Made by a program: the position numbers and the translations under genes. A stretch of 64,000 nt of DNA from Paramacrobiotus metropolitanus (Eukaryota; Tardigrada; Eutardigrada; Parachela; Macrobiotidae). Shown here one piece after another: positions 1 through 11,004 of the stretch. Positions within the stretch are counted from its first letter, which is position 1, and each line of letters begins with the position of its first letter. Below the pieces are notes generated by a model, which worked only from the letters and a program-made list of their open reading frames with translations, did no database searches and was not told the DNA's origin. Location: the NCBI RefSeq assembly GCF_019649055.1, contig NW_026570322.1:458307-522306 (forward strand), given 5' to 3'.

Positions 1-83
1 TTTAGCTGAGTCGTACAGCGCACTGCGCCGCATATGTTCGGAATGCGGTGGGTGGGACTATGCGTCTTTTTTGTCCTAAGCTG
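1..83. repeat. Truncated TA-flanked MITE, same family as 62,978-63,148
   Basis: The first 83 bases match, in reverse complement, the terminal part of the element at 62,978-63,148. They share the inner words CGTACAGCGCACTGC and CGCATA and the end word GTCCTAAGCTG. The right end at 83 is followed by TA (84-85), as expected for a TA target duplication. The left end lies outside the window. Confidence 0.6.
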
Positions 84-85
84 TA

Positions 86-2379
86 GTATGCAGTGGAAGA
101 CAAATTTGATTTATTTTACATTAGGGCTGTTAGGCCTGCCAGCGTACAGCGCATAATTCGATAAATGACTGCTGCAAAACAAAACTAAACCCGTAACTAA
201 ACTAACAAAACAAAACTAAACGGGGCCGGTAATTCTCAATTCCAAGGAAAGTACCTCGGCTAATATTACGCGCCCCTTTCAATACTTCAGATATTTCCGC
301 TTCCGATGCCCGGGCACGGATAAAACATATATAAAAGATAAACAGGATAAGACAGATTTTTATAGATAAAAGGAACATATAAATTTCTCTGGCCATCCAG
401 ATCTAGGTTCCTCTTGAGGCTGTCTATTAAAATGGATAAACAAAATGTGACCCAGAGGCCATATAAATACATGAAAGATATAGTTTTCCATGAAAAATTT
501 CAACAATTTCGGCAAATGTTTGAGCCCACACCATAAAACTGACCGCATTAAAACATACGGCAGTTGGATAGAATGCTTGGTGCAATGTGGTTTGGAAGGC
601 AACATCTCTACAAAAATGTTAATAGTATCAATACATTTTGTATATATTGATAATATTAACATTTTTGACCGCACAGTAAAGAACAAACTATAATTTTGTT
701 AAAAATCTTGTTTAATATTTTTTGTGTCTTACCTTGTAAAGAATAAGAGTGTTCCATTCTGAAATATTCAACAAACACTATACTGCTGTACAAACTTTTA
801 AAAGTTCTAATGGATGTAAACTTGCTTGAGTAAGTACAGAAATTGTCTGCATAACATTAATTTATACGGGAATTCCATACAGGTTAATTTTACTGCCAAT
901 ATGCTAACGGTTTTTGATGGTCAGATCTTCTAAAATAAGGAAACGCTTATTAGCACCTTTTTCAATCAGCAGTTAAGAAGACTACCGAAACTGGAACCAA
1001 ACTTACCGCTCATGCCCCATAAAACAAAATAAATGCCGCATTTTGCAGTAATTTAGTTGGTAGTCAAGTCAATTGCAAACAATCTTTAATGAGATGTTCA
1101 TGCGGCACAGTTTAATGTCTCAGCGGCACACCTCATACGCGTTTAGTTTGCATCATAAGACCTAGCTGTAGAGTAGTGTTTGTGTAAATATAAAGCAATA
1201 TTAATATTTATTAGAATTCTCAACATTCACCAGCAGGGGCATTCGTGCGTGTGTAGATGTCGCACTAAGATCGTACGTTCTAATTTTGTTTCGTTGAAAT
1301 GTAATTATTTGTTAAATTTGCATCGTTTAATCTTGTGTGCAGAACATACTGTACTGAACTAACAGTTTTAAATTCAAATTTTTGGTGGGCGAATTTCGTG
1401 CTTAAATGTCCATCACTTTAAAGCGTGTTAAGAAACCGAATATGTGCAAAAAACGCGTAAAAACGCAGTGCATGTACAAGATGTCCGCTTCAAAAATTCC
1501 CGTCAGCATCATTGCAAACGAAAAAACAGTAGCACGGGTTATTTAATTTTTGGCGGGCAAACAGAAGATTGTCTGCCGGCATGATAGTAAGTATAATATA
1601 TGGCTAGCGTTTTATTTTCAAGGTGCAGAAGACACACGTATTACACTGCATTTCGAACTATAAATATTATTAAATTCATCAGTGCAAAATTTATATTTTC
1701 TTCATATAAGCACATTCATATATTACAATAGATACAGTTGAAATTATTATATCCACCTTCTACCAACATGCATAATATACATGTGGGTAATATGTATGCA
1801 TAATATGCATTATGCATGCCCACATCATTATACGTGTAATTATTATAATAATGTGGATAAAGTAACTGAACTAAATAATTGACAACCCCTTTATTAATAC
1901 TGCTTAAGCACACTGTCGTGTCAGCTCAAAATAATTCTGTCATGCGGCGTCTTTCTAATAATTGTAAATTAATTCTTATGGCTTTGTTGATCTTGATTTT
2001 ATCCGAACCATCCACTTTATGACTGCTGGATCCCGAGGGCGTAAATAGCACATATTTCGTTAGTGGAAACAAGATTATCCGTGACTGCGCTCTTTGATTT
2101 AGCTCATTCGTCATGCTGTTGCTACTGTGACAGCGCCATCAATTACCGCAATATGAACAATACACCCAACACTAGAAATCCCAGGTGCGCGGCTTTAGTC
2201 GAATCCAGCCCCAACACTCATAAATGTTGGTGATTGATGAAATAATGCACAAACAAAATCCTGAAGTTACTATGTATTCGAATTTACAAACCACCACATC
2301 AGGATAGCCCATCAGGCAAATTAACTTCCGGCTACAAACGTTGAATATAAAATATGAACAAGCACTTACTAATTTTTAG
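86..2379. other. Gene-less AT-rich stretch
   Basis: I see no coding exon with convincing start, splice or family signal here; ORFs are short and AT-driven. The one ordered structure is a hairpin with arms ATGTGGG (1,781-1,787) and CCCACAT (1,819-1,825) around an internally palindromic ATGCAT-rich centre. Confidence 0.5.
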
Positions 2380-2412
2380 TTGCCGACTTGCCGTCGTGAC
2401 GTCCCCACAATC

Positions 2413-2871
2413 ATGGATTACAACGGCACAGTTTTCACTAAAGTTTGCAACTTCACATATATTCCGATAAGCCTTAACGTTAGTGAACACTTCCACGTTA
2501 ACTGTAGCCCTGATAAGTACCAAACAAGTATTTTGTCCCTGGTGTGCTTCCATCTTTTAAATACTTTCTTATCGATGCTGAGTGCCCGGATTATCATGCC
2601 ATGGTTGGAAAAGAAACTGAAACCACCATGTGAACGCTTGTGGGCCTGGATACGTACCAGTCATATCTATATCTGGATATCGGGAAGAATCACGGGGATA
2701 CGTCGCGGTATCCGCCGCTGTTTTGGTCTGCATGACCCTCCGCCAATACAGGACGGCCACCAGGCCGAAGAACTGGAACAGCTAAATTCCGGGACCGTCC
2801 AGAGTCCCGTCCAGACAGACATTGTCTGTCAAGAAGAAACAGCCAAGCCAGCCAGAACGGCCCCGCGTTAA
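2413..2871 (+). CDS. Unrecognised single-pass membrane protein
   Basis: An open frame runs from about 2,380 to a TAA at 2,869-2,871; the ATG at 2,413 is the first methionine. A candidate splice acceptor (TTTTTAG) lies just upstream near 2,379, so the frame could instead be the last exon of a longer gene. The first 45 residues carry three N-glycosylation sequons (NGT, NFT, NVS). One hydrophobic segment follows (about residues 40-62, TSILSLVCFHLLNTFLSML), then a basic, Trp-rich stretch and a Pro/Gln/Glu-rich tail. An extracellular N-terminus with a cytosolic tail is inferred. I do not recognise a family. It sits just upstream of duplication arm A, and I see no copy of it beside arm B. Confidence 0.45.
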   Translation: MDYNGTVFTKVCNFTYIPISLNVSEHFHVNCSPDKYQTSILSLVCFHLLNTFLSMLSARIIMPWLEKKLKPPCERLWAWIRTSHIYIWISGRITGIRRGIRRCFGLHDPPPIQDGHQAEELEQLNSGTVQSPVQTDIVCQEETAKPARTAPR

Positions 2872-3048
2872 GTGTGTCCCACAGCTTTTAATTGGGCGCG
2901 GTACACGTGATTACGCCCTCGAAATACTCTCTTTTTTTCATTTAACATATCTGTATATTTAGCGCTCGAATCAGTCTTACCAAAATAGTCTTTAAAGCTT
3001 AATCTACGTTCAGTCTTTAATCTACGTATAGTTCTGACAGCGATCGAA

Positions 3049-3190
3049 ATGGCTGAGCAACAAATCAACAATAATAATTACGCTGCCTGATCCATATCCA
3101 TATACCATGCATACATGCCGACGAAGCGACTGTTAATGGAACGTCCGCTGATTGTGACCTTAAGCATTGCAGGAAAAGTTGAATGCTCTC
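3049..3190 (+). pseudogene. Relic of the 5' end of the two-Ig-domain gene
   Basis: The ATG at 3,049 and about 140 bp after it match the start of the Ig gene exon on the minus strand at 60,019-59,900, including the TATAGTTCT acceptor context, the ACGCTGCC-GATCCATATCC block and TGGAACGTCCG. Small indels break the frame and a TGA appears within 14 codons. The Ig domains themselves are missing, and sequence homologous to the region downstream of the Ig gene follows directly. This is a remnant, not a working gene. Confidence 0.7.
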
Positions 3191-3644
3191 AGCCGCTTGA
3201 CGATAGAAGACACAATCTCTGGCAGCAACACGAGTACACAATTCAACCTGAAAGTACTGCGCCTCGCGAACACCTGGATGTACAGGATTAAGAGGCAATG
3301 CACCGGCTTCCGCAGTAACACATACACGCATCCGCCTACACAACCCAGCCTTTCTCCGAGTTTTGTTGTCCCGTCTGCGTTGATCGGAGTGTTCATTTAA
3401 AGGGCAGGATTATTAACGGGTCTATTCTGAGTATTCTCCTTGGATGGCAGCAGTGGCCGCGCTGGTAAGACTTCCTGTCAGACGCTCAGTGGAATAATAC
3501 GCAGGCTGTGTCAATGGCGGTGGCAACCAGATGTGACCGCGCACATTAACACCCACCACTGCCGCCGTTTGCAATGGGGGATCGCGTTTTGTGAGGAGGC
3601 GATTACGAGCGGGAGTAGATTGAATTTTATGATTATACCGAGTG

Positions 3645-5060
3645 ATGGACTGGAAAATTAAGATTTTACGCGTGTTGGTGGTATTCGATGACGGTTTCCG
3701 GCTGCTGTATCGGAGCGCTGAATATACCATGTTAGTACCAATGATCGGCCAAGCCGACATAATTATTTTAATCCTAAGCACAAGAATTAATGTTTATTTA
3801 TACGAACATGATTTACTTCTACCAGTCTAATTTCTAGCAACGATAATATTCAGTATGATCGATAATAACGTTTTTTATACCCACTTTTTACATCAAGAAC
3901 AAATGTAGACATATATCGCTTGTATTTTCCCAAAACCTTAAAAATGACAGTACTGCAGAGCCTTTCATAATATTACATGTCTAACTATTTATTTCAGCTT
4001 CAACAAATTACATGTATAAAGATTTATTGATTTCCGTTGCCATTCGATTAACTATGCTCTCATGATGTCGTTTGAACTATTTGCATTACATCAATAGTCG
4101 TTGTCTTCCTCGTATATACTCGGATAACATTATCGTTTGTGACTTTAAGTACCATCGTTTGAACCAGCTTTATCTGGAGGAACACTCTTTGAATACATAC
4201 AAAGACGTAATCCATCTATTATATCATGGACGGATTACGTCACACGTGCCGGTGCGGCCTTTTAGACGGTGGATTACAATGGCATTATTACACTTCTCCA
4301 TCTAAAAATTAAAACTAGATAATATTCATTTATTAAGCCTCATTACGTACTGCAGCAATATATAGAAGCACATGTGCGTTAGTTAATTTTACGAAGCTTT
4401 GCATTTGTTATGCGATTATAACTGACGTGATGTCTTAATTCTTGGTAGTGGCAGTTCACCTGTTCAGCTGGCGTTTTGCCATCTTCCACATTGGCTTCTT
4501 CAGCCTGTCTCTCCTGCACACCATCATCGGCATCACCGGTCTGTGCGCCGCCACACCCTCCCACTCCTAACCGGCGCCTGCTGCCCATCCACTTCGTCGG
4601 CACAATCATCAGCGTGGCCTACTCCCTGGTTTTCTTCGCCGCGCTGGCCTTCGAATACGACACCATCTCCTTCCCGAAGTCCGGCGTGGCGCTGGCCCGC
4701 AAATTAGCCAATCTGTCCGCCACCGACGAAGCGTACGTCTACGCCATGTACAGCGCCCTGCAAGCGGTCTGGCTGTTCTCCACCGCGTGTCTGTGCGGGA
4801 GCGGCGCGCTGGTGTTGTGTGTGTGGAAGGCGGCGGTGGAGCAGGAGAGCGGCACCCCGTTGTGTCTGCAGCATTATGCACTGCCGGGGACGCGCTATTC
4901 CCGCGCCGGCCGCTCCGATTCCTCGGTGATGCTGTCGTCGTTCGGCGGGTCAAAGGTCACGCTGGATATGGTGGACGAGCCGGCGTCGCGTGGCGCCGTG
5001 GAGGAACTGAAGGATCCGGCGATGGAGGGGGTGGAGATGAGTAGGTTTATTGAAGTGTGA
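3645..5060 (+). pseudogene. Dead copy of the four-helix membrane protein gene
   Basis: This is the inverted copy of the gene at 56,639-58,080. Exon 1 starts at the ATG 3,645, and exon 2 runs 4,449-5,060 after a TTGGTAG acceptor. Three lesions are visible. One extra base near 3,687 (TTCGATGACGG against TTTGAGACGG) shifts the exon 1 frame. The donor GTGAGT has become GTTAGT. An 8-bp deletion at about 4,568 turns the frame into a TAA (4,568-4,570). Past the deletion the original frame stays open for about 165 residues and is nearly identical to the intact copy, so inactivation looks recent. A truncated product from another start cannot be excluded. Confidence 0.8.
4203..4241. repeat. Hairpin with GACGTAATCC arms in the pseudogene intron
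   Basis: The arms GACGTAATCC and GGATTACGTC are separated by about 17 bases. The same hairpin occurs at 57,459-57,495 in the intact copy, where its arms are longer and better matched. Confidence 0.5.
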
Positions 5061-5469
5061 ACCACTGGGAATCGAGCGTGAAATCTTTGTAAATTTTATC
5101 GTTGCACAATTGTGACCTCATTCACGAAAAACAGCGGTAGCGTACGCGTGTACCTGTGCATGTGTACATACAATATCTATAAAGAAAAAAAGTTGCTTAT
5201 CTTTCCTACTGTTATTTTACACTGTCGTTATAGCAAATGCTTGTTTTCTGGGCGTTTGTCTTGGTATTATGTATATGAAAAAGGAACATTTCATAAAGAG
5301 TCAACCAGTTTGACTCGTTTTGACTGTATTGCGGTTTAAATTAATACGAGTACTGAAGCTAATGTTCACAGTGCCCACTTTTTTACGACGATATTGTACT
5401 TTGCACAGATATCTCCGGAAAACTATACTCAAGCTTAATAATAATAAACTAAACTCAAGCACACCGTCA

Positions 5470-7520
5470 CCTGTAATCAAAATTCCGTGAGAGCTTTTTG
5501 GATGACGATGCGCTTGGAGGTGGCCCTGAAGACGTGCACGATGACCTGTGTACTTTGCAAGAAGCGCTGAAAAAAGCCGGGCTGCATCTGAACATCGCAA
5601 AATGCGAATTGGTAGTGAGTCCAAAACAGATCGCCAAAGAGTAACTGACGCATTCCTTCAATCGTTTCCTGATTTACAACTGCCACATCTGAAGGAGTTG
5701 AATTACCTCGGCGCACCACTCCACGACGACGCAGTTGCGGGCACCCTAGCTGCTGAAACCGAGAAGATTGCCAGGATGACTCAGTGGTTAAATCTGCTGC
5801 CTGCCCACCACGCGTTGTATCTTTTGAAATGCAGCATGGGTCCAGTAAAAATGATTTACAGGTTGCGCACTACGCGGTGCTACCTGCAAGCAGAGTTGCT
5901 GCGACAGTTCGACAAAATGATAATCGGCTGTTTGTCCAGAATTACGAATGTGGATATCACCGACGCAATATGGACGCAAGCGTCACTTTCGGTCGCACAG
6001 GGTGGTCTCGGAATCCGGAGCACTGAGAAGGTGGCCCTTCCGGCCTTTTTGGCCTTGGCTTACTCAGTAGCTAAACTGATCAACGAGATAGTGGATTTCG
6101 ACCCGGAAGTGTACTGTTGTGGCGCCTTAGAAGAGTGGCAGCGAACAGCCGAAGCCGATCTCCCGACTTCCGAAACCCGAAAACTCCTGAAGACATGGGA
6201 CGAACTGATCATTCGGGGCATGGCAGAGGCCCTGCTGGTGGCAGCACAATCGGACATGTCGAGTGGAGCTCGTCTTCAAGGTGTGAACACTAAAGATAAC
6301 GGCACATGGCTCGAAGCGCTTCCAACCGCATCCCTCGGGAACTTCCTAACCGACACCACACTCAGAATTGCTGTCGGCCTGCGTCTCGGCGTTCCAGTCA
6401 CCATTCCACACCGCTGTAATTGTGGTGAATGGGCTGATGCGCGAGGATACCATGGCCTGAGTTGCAAAAAAAGCCGGGGCCGGAAGCCCAGGCACAGCTG
6501 CATCAACGTCGCTTTAAAGCGCCTATTTGCTTCGGCCGGTATAGAAACGGAATTGGAACCACCTGGTATATGCCGAACCAACGGCATGCGCCCCGATGAA
6601 GTAACGTTGGTCTAGGGTTGTTGATACCATTTGGTATTTGGTATTGTGGTACGGCTGGTATACCACTTACCAATGGTATATCAGGCAGGTGTCAAATGGT
6701 AAAATTAAATACCAGATATACCAGATAAAGTTTGGTATACCAAACTGCGTATGGTATTTCCAAAAATTTATTTAATTTGCAGTGCAGGACTGCAGGAGAT
6801 GGAGGAGCAGGTTCATAAAGACGTAAATCTACTGCCAGCGTTACAAGTTTGGTATTCTTGCTGTGCTTAATGAATTAATGCTATTATCGTTCACTACCAT
6901 GCAGTTTGATAGAAGTATCCATCATTCGCTCTGCATCCGCATCAAAATCAGTCAGAAATTCTACTGTAACGAAAAATCATTATTTTGTGTTCATTTCAAA
7001 AACTGATTAAGCACATGTTAAGCAAAATTGGTTAAAAAGGTATATGTTAAGCAAAACTGCCCGTTCGATATCATTAAGAGCTCCTGTAATAAATCTAGCT
7101 GTAAGTCCAAGTATTCGAGCAAGCCAGAACAACGAGTCCGATTAAACGGACGATCAGTCTAACCGGTTGGTCCCATGGGAAAGAGGAAAAATGTTAACTT
7201 GGGACGCCACATGTGTGTGCACGGTAGCTTTGTCACATATCGCGGCAACATCGAAACAAGCAGGGGCCGCCGCGGCACGCGCAGAGCAGGACAAAGTGGC
7301 AAAATATTGGGAAATCGCTCGAGATTACATGTTCCGTGAAGTAGGCATCGAAACACTCGGACCGGACGCCTCGCGGTTGGTCACCGAAGTCGGGAGCATC
7401 AAAGATGATACAACGGGAAACGGTACGGGCGACGGAGTATCTGCGCCAACGGATCAGCATAGAAATCCAACGCGGGAACGCGGCCTCCGTCATGGGAACA
7501 GCACCAGTATCGGCTAACTT
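5470..7520 (+). mobile_element. 5'-truncated non-LTR retrotransposon, 3' half of reverse transcriptase ORF
   Basis: Coding begins abruptly inside the reverse transcriptase: an FLDD box (5,495-5,506) is followed by a GGGPEDV-like stretch and an AGLHLNIAKCELV segment, which fits the RT palm and its C-terminal flank. A frameshift lies near 5,600-5,645. The main frame then runs to 6,612 and holds the thumb and C-terminal regions (GGLGIRS, HGLSCKKS, RPDEVTLV). After a 560-bp insertion the protein resumes in frame at 7,173 (PWERGK, then WDATCV). The RPD and WDAT spacing recalls a PD-(D/E)XK-type endonuclease, but that is inference. The missing 5' end is typical of LINE insertion. A second copy of the same family lies at 11,005-11,770. 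Confidence 0.75.
6613..7165. mobile_element. 553-bp insertion inside the LINE, 7-bp target duplication
   Basis: GTTGGTC occurs at 6,606-6,612 and again at 7,166-7,172; removing one copy plus the intervening 553 bp restores the LINE reading frame exactly (GTC then CCATGG). The insert has no coding capacity and begins with repeated TTTGGTAT and GGTATACC words. Clear terminal inverted repeats were not found. An 8-bp duplication with one mismatch (cGTTGGTC, gGTTGGTC) would suit a hAT-type element, but this is unproven. Confidence 0.7.
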
Positions 7521-8385
7521 AGACGAAATGTTCTGTTTGATTACCCACGTAAAAAGTTTTTTCTAAATTACATCAAAATACCACAACATATCCGTAGTCT
7601 TTCACAACATATATCCACGGCAAGATTTGGGCAGCCGGTTTGAGCCAGGTTTTATATCAGTACAAATTGGTACCGAGTTACATCCTTCACCAAAAGCAAA
7701 CTTGTAAAAGCCATTTTATACGTTGTCAGTTTATATGTGTTGTTACAAAATTTTAATTACATTTAACTGGAAAATATATTAAAACGGAAGTTCGACTAGC
7801 TAAATTGTCTCAACAAAACAGTGCTAATTCAATTTTTCGGAACCAATGCGTGCGACCCGTTTGTCCATGCAATCAGTAGGCTACGTACAATCACCAACAA
7901 AAATATAAAATTCGGTGCAAAAAAAGTGTCGGTCGACCGACATAAATAACCAAACACTGCAGAAATAATCGTATAAATGCACCTTTTTTTAAGATTGAAA
8001 CTGTTTATTTCGCTTCCGAATGTATCGCCTACAAATTATTTAGCGTTAAAATCCACGCGCGTCGGCAATAAAATTTTTGCTGCAAAGTTTAGTCGGTGAA
8101 CGCTGCAGCAATGTTTCCTCTGATTGGGCGAGTGGCAACTTCAATGTTAACAGCACGTTCACGTTCAGTGCCGTTGTGCAGTCTTTGCTTCGGAAAACTA
8201 ACTTTAAAATCCGCAACTTTTAACTTTCTAAAAGCCATTCATTTTAATTATGATTCCACATGAACCATCTCAAGCTTTAGTTACATGGCTGTCGACAGCC
8301 AGATCCTTTTTCAGCATGTACGTGAATAGTGAGAGTGCTAGCATTCCGTTCCGTAAAGCTGTGGGACGCGACACCTCTATGAAAG
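7521..8385. other. Mostly non-coding; short ORF with transit-peptide-like start
   Basis: Most of this stretch is AT-rich with no gene signal. A 50-codon ORF from the ATG at 8,109 (MFPLIGRVATSMLTARSRS then a mixed basic/hydrophobic run) looks like a mitochondrial targeting sequence: no acidic residue in the first 45, with spaced Arg and Ser. No following exon could be joined to it with confidence, so it is noted rather than called. Confidence 0.3.
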
Positions 8386-8593
8386 TACACGCAAGGGCGC
8401 GTTTTCGTCTGCGGCGTTTGTGAAGATCCCAGGAGTTTTGTGCTGATTCTACGGTGAGAGTTTGAATAAAACCTCAGATTTTATACACCTGATTAATAGA
8501 AAAATTATATAATCTTGTGTCAATGTTTTCAGCTCGTCGAAAGATGCTGCACAACGGGAAAATTGTGCATTACGACATGCAGCGGGACAGCAG
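8386..8593 (+). CDS. Candidate exon pair with galectin-like sequence
   Basis: Two short exons join in phase. The first, about 8,386-8,453, ends at a GTGAGA donor; the second, 8,533-8,593, follows a GTTTTCAG acceptor and ends at CAG with a GTACAA donor. The joined 43 residues contain GRVFVCGV, PRSFVLIL and ENCALRHAAG, which align by eye with the galectin strand pattern G-x-V-x-G, SFV-x-L and the sugar-binding LHFNPR segment. The binding motif itself is not conserved. The 5' and 3' exons were not found and a stop lies just upstream in frame, so this may be a relic. Confidence is low. Confidence 0.28.
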
Positions 8594-10260
8594 GTACAAG
8601 TTTGATAAATGATCGTAATAAGCCTGCATTTTAGTGGCGGTTTCATTTAAGATGGGGTTACTTCACAAAAACAAGTAGCTAGTTCGGCCGCCCATACTAC
8701 AGTAAAGTACAGTCTTGATTTGCTTAAGGCAAATTGTAAGCTAAAATCTCAATTTCGCTTTGGTGCATGTCGACAAGCAAGCGTTTTATTAATTGAAAGT
8801 TTCGAATGTATTGTAAAAAATGTTTATCTGCGTATGACTACATGCTGCTATTTCTCTTCTTTTAGTTTTAAAAAAATTCAACCATAGAAACCATGTAGAT
8901 TTGTTGCGTGCAGTTTGACTTATGATAAAATGATAGTCGTAGAAAACATTCTTCTTTCAACCAACTTTAAATGAACCAATATGCTTTTAATTTTGAATTT
9001 TTTTCTTCAATTGGTTTTTTATCTGCAGCAGTGATTTTAATTTTTTCAAATGCAGTGCATGTCAACATGCATTCGTTGCGCAGAACTGATTGAAATAATT
9101 TAGTCAATTGTATGAAAACTTATAGTGTCACTTGAGCGCAGTAGAATGTGTATCCTGAGATATTTGGACTATCGGTAGTTTGAATGCGCTAATTAATTGC
9201 TTTGCAGGACTGATGAATGACTGCTCTTTTGCGTCGGTTTCCGGAAAGCAGCTTCCCCGTAAAACGCATGGATGTCAACACCCAAAATATGATGCTGAAT
9301 GCCGCATGCTACGTTTTTAATGATTTTATGCTGAGTTGTTAAAAGCGTTTCTATTCGTTAAACATTGGTTTTTGAGTGATAAACGCGTAACGAACTGGAT
9401 TTTCATTGTTAATGGCATCGCCGCTGTGCTTTAAAACAAGCTCGCTGCTATATACCCGAATAAATATATCTTACATCGATTACTCATATCGAAATCGGGC
9501 ATTTTAGTATAAATCTAAGGGTCAATACATGGCCTCTAATATCTACATTGCATTCAAAACCTACCAATAAACTATATCACATTTCTGACGAGGGTTAGGC
9601 CGCCTATCTCCGTAGTCGGCTGAGGCTGTGTATTCAGTACAAATTTTTCACTTTTATAGAAAACTTGTGACTGTGTATCGTATCGCCAATCTGAATAAAA
9701 AGCTTAATAATACTCAAGGTTTAATAGTCCACTATACTCAAGATTAAAAAAACAAATCTCCGGAAATGTGTATGCACGTGAAACTTCGGACAGATACCGA
9801 ACTACAGGTTAAATTTTGAACGTTCTTAGTATTTCTAATTTCTGTAAAACTGTCTGTCTATCTGTGTGTACTATGTAGCAGAAAATACATCGAAGTCCTT
9901 TACTTCTGAAATCCCTTAAACAATACACAAGTTTATAACTTACTCTATATACGAGCACATTAGTCAATGCTGCGCGGGGCCAGCTGTGGAAATGTTTTCA
10001 AATTTTTAAAAATGTAGAATCCAAATTTTGGAGGTATTCCATTAAATATTTCCAAACAGCGCTTCGCAAATATTATAATATTCACAAATGTTTAAAAATA
10101 TCTGAAAATTCCAAAATATGTGTGTGAGGCCTTCGAGATTAATGAAATCCCGTACTTATGAGCATCGATACTTCTGTTATCATCTTTCGTGTTGCTACGT
10201 ACTTTGTATTGTACTTTGTATTGACAGCGCAAATAAAAAAGAAATTTGCTGCTATTGTTG
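8594..10260. other. Gene-less stretch with a dispersed repeat
   Basis: No exon is supported. About 9,750-9,930 is related to the 3' flank of both duplication arms (compare 5,235-5,420 and 56,225-56,345): it shares ATCTCCGGAAA, CTACAGGTTAAAT and GCAGAAAATACATCGAAG. It is a dispersed repeat of unknown kind. Confidence 0.45.
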
Positions 10261-10264
10261 ACCT

Positions 10265-10335
10265 TTCTAGATATAGGGGGAAAAAGCAGTCTAGCCGGAC
10301 CATTCCCCTGTACTGCTGCCTTCAGCCGGCTGGAG
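10265..10335. repeat. Half of a TATAGGGGG MITE
   Basis: This starts with ATATAGGGGGAAAAAGC and ends at CAGCCGGCTGG. It matches the left terminus of the elements at 10,510-10,703 and 47,548-47,756, but the right half is missing. Confidence 0.55.
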
Positions 10336-10509
10336 GCGTTGGGGCTAATCTTTGGGCGTTGGGGCGTTGCTGACGTTGGGACTAATGTTTTTTTCCTAAG
10401 TAACTTGAAAAGTTACTTAGGAAACTTGAATAGTAACTTGAAAAGTTAATTCTGGAATTTGGAGTTAATTTCTTGTAATAAAGACGTAGCGATTTATAAA
10501 TCTACAGAG

Positions 10510-10703
10510 TATATAGGGGGAAAAATGAGTCTAGCCGAACTTCTGATGTCAGCCGGCTGGTGTTTTACGTTGTGGCTATACATGGTGCTTATGTACCGCG
10601 CCTGATTTAACCGTATGTATTGCCATAACGTCACACTCCAGGCGGGTGACGGCAGTAGTACAGGGAAACGGGCCGAGTAGACTTGTTTGTCCCCCTATAT
10701 ACA
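10510..10703. mobile_element. MITE with TATAGGGGG ends
   Basis: The terminal inverted repeats read TATATAGGGGG at the left and CCCCCTATATA at the right. The interior (TTTTACGTTGTGGCTA, CCATAACGTCA, GCGGGTGACGGCAG) also occurs in the element at 47,548-47,756. There is no coding capacity. TA duplication at the ends is likely because the ends read TATA. About 190-210 bp is the family size in this window. Confidence 0.7.
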
Positions 10704-10855
10704 ACGTAATAGTGTATAGTGTCACGTAATAGTGTATAACGTAGGTAAAAAAACGTAATTCATAGCAAGATTTGTCTCTGCCATGCAGAAATGACCTCAA
10801 CCAAGATTTGTTGGAGCAATGGTCCATTCAAGGACTACGCTGTAAAATCTTCAAC

Positions 10856-10886
10856 CACAACAACAACAAAAACAACAACAACATAT
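10856..10886. repeat. (CAA)n simple repeat
   Basis: A run of CAACAACAA units with minor interruptions. It lies just beyond the 3' end of the minus-strand LINE copy and could be that element's TTG-type tail. Confidence 0.55.
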
Positions 10887-11004
10887 TGTCAGGCACATGA
10901 GCCTGTGCGTGGTGCGTACGGCTCAACATGGAGCGTACTTGCACTCACTGCTGTCTTTTTATTTCTTAAACGCGTATAAATTGCAGATTGAAAAGAAACA
11001 GTAA

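Larger units (their letters stand above)
3027..5430 (+). repeat. Arm A of a large inverted duplication
   Basis: This segment is homologous, in inverted orientation, to about 56,230-60,030. Matching blocks include the start of the Ig gene (3,030-3,160), the block 3,180-3,660, exons 1 and 2 of the four-helix gene, its intron with a GACGTAATCC hairpin, and the 3' flank up to about 5,430. The two coding copies differ at only about 5 of 162 aligned residues after the deletion point. Arm A lacks about 0.7 kb of the Ig exon found in arm B. A third, partial copy of the 3' flank lies at about 9,750-9,930. Confidence 0.85.

Noticed and set aside
3440-3661. ORF conserved in both duplication arms (also 58,064-58,300)
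   Set aside because: Both strands are open in both copies simply because the arms are nearly identical; no start, splice or domain evidence favours either strand, and it lies just before exon 1 of the four-helix gene, so it is probably 5' flank.
4072-4305. ORF conserved in both arms within the four-helix gene intron (also 57,374-57,628)
   Set aside because: It lies inside the intron and is explained by arm identity; the frame includes the hairpin.
4609-4953. Long Arg/Thr-rich minus-strand ORF opposite the four-helix pseudogene (and its plus-strand twin at 56,746-57,093)
   Set aside because: It is the GC-rich antisense shadow of the real exon; composition is typical of reverse-frame reading and it has no signal or domain.
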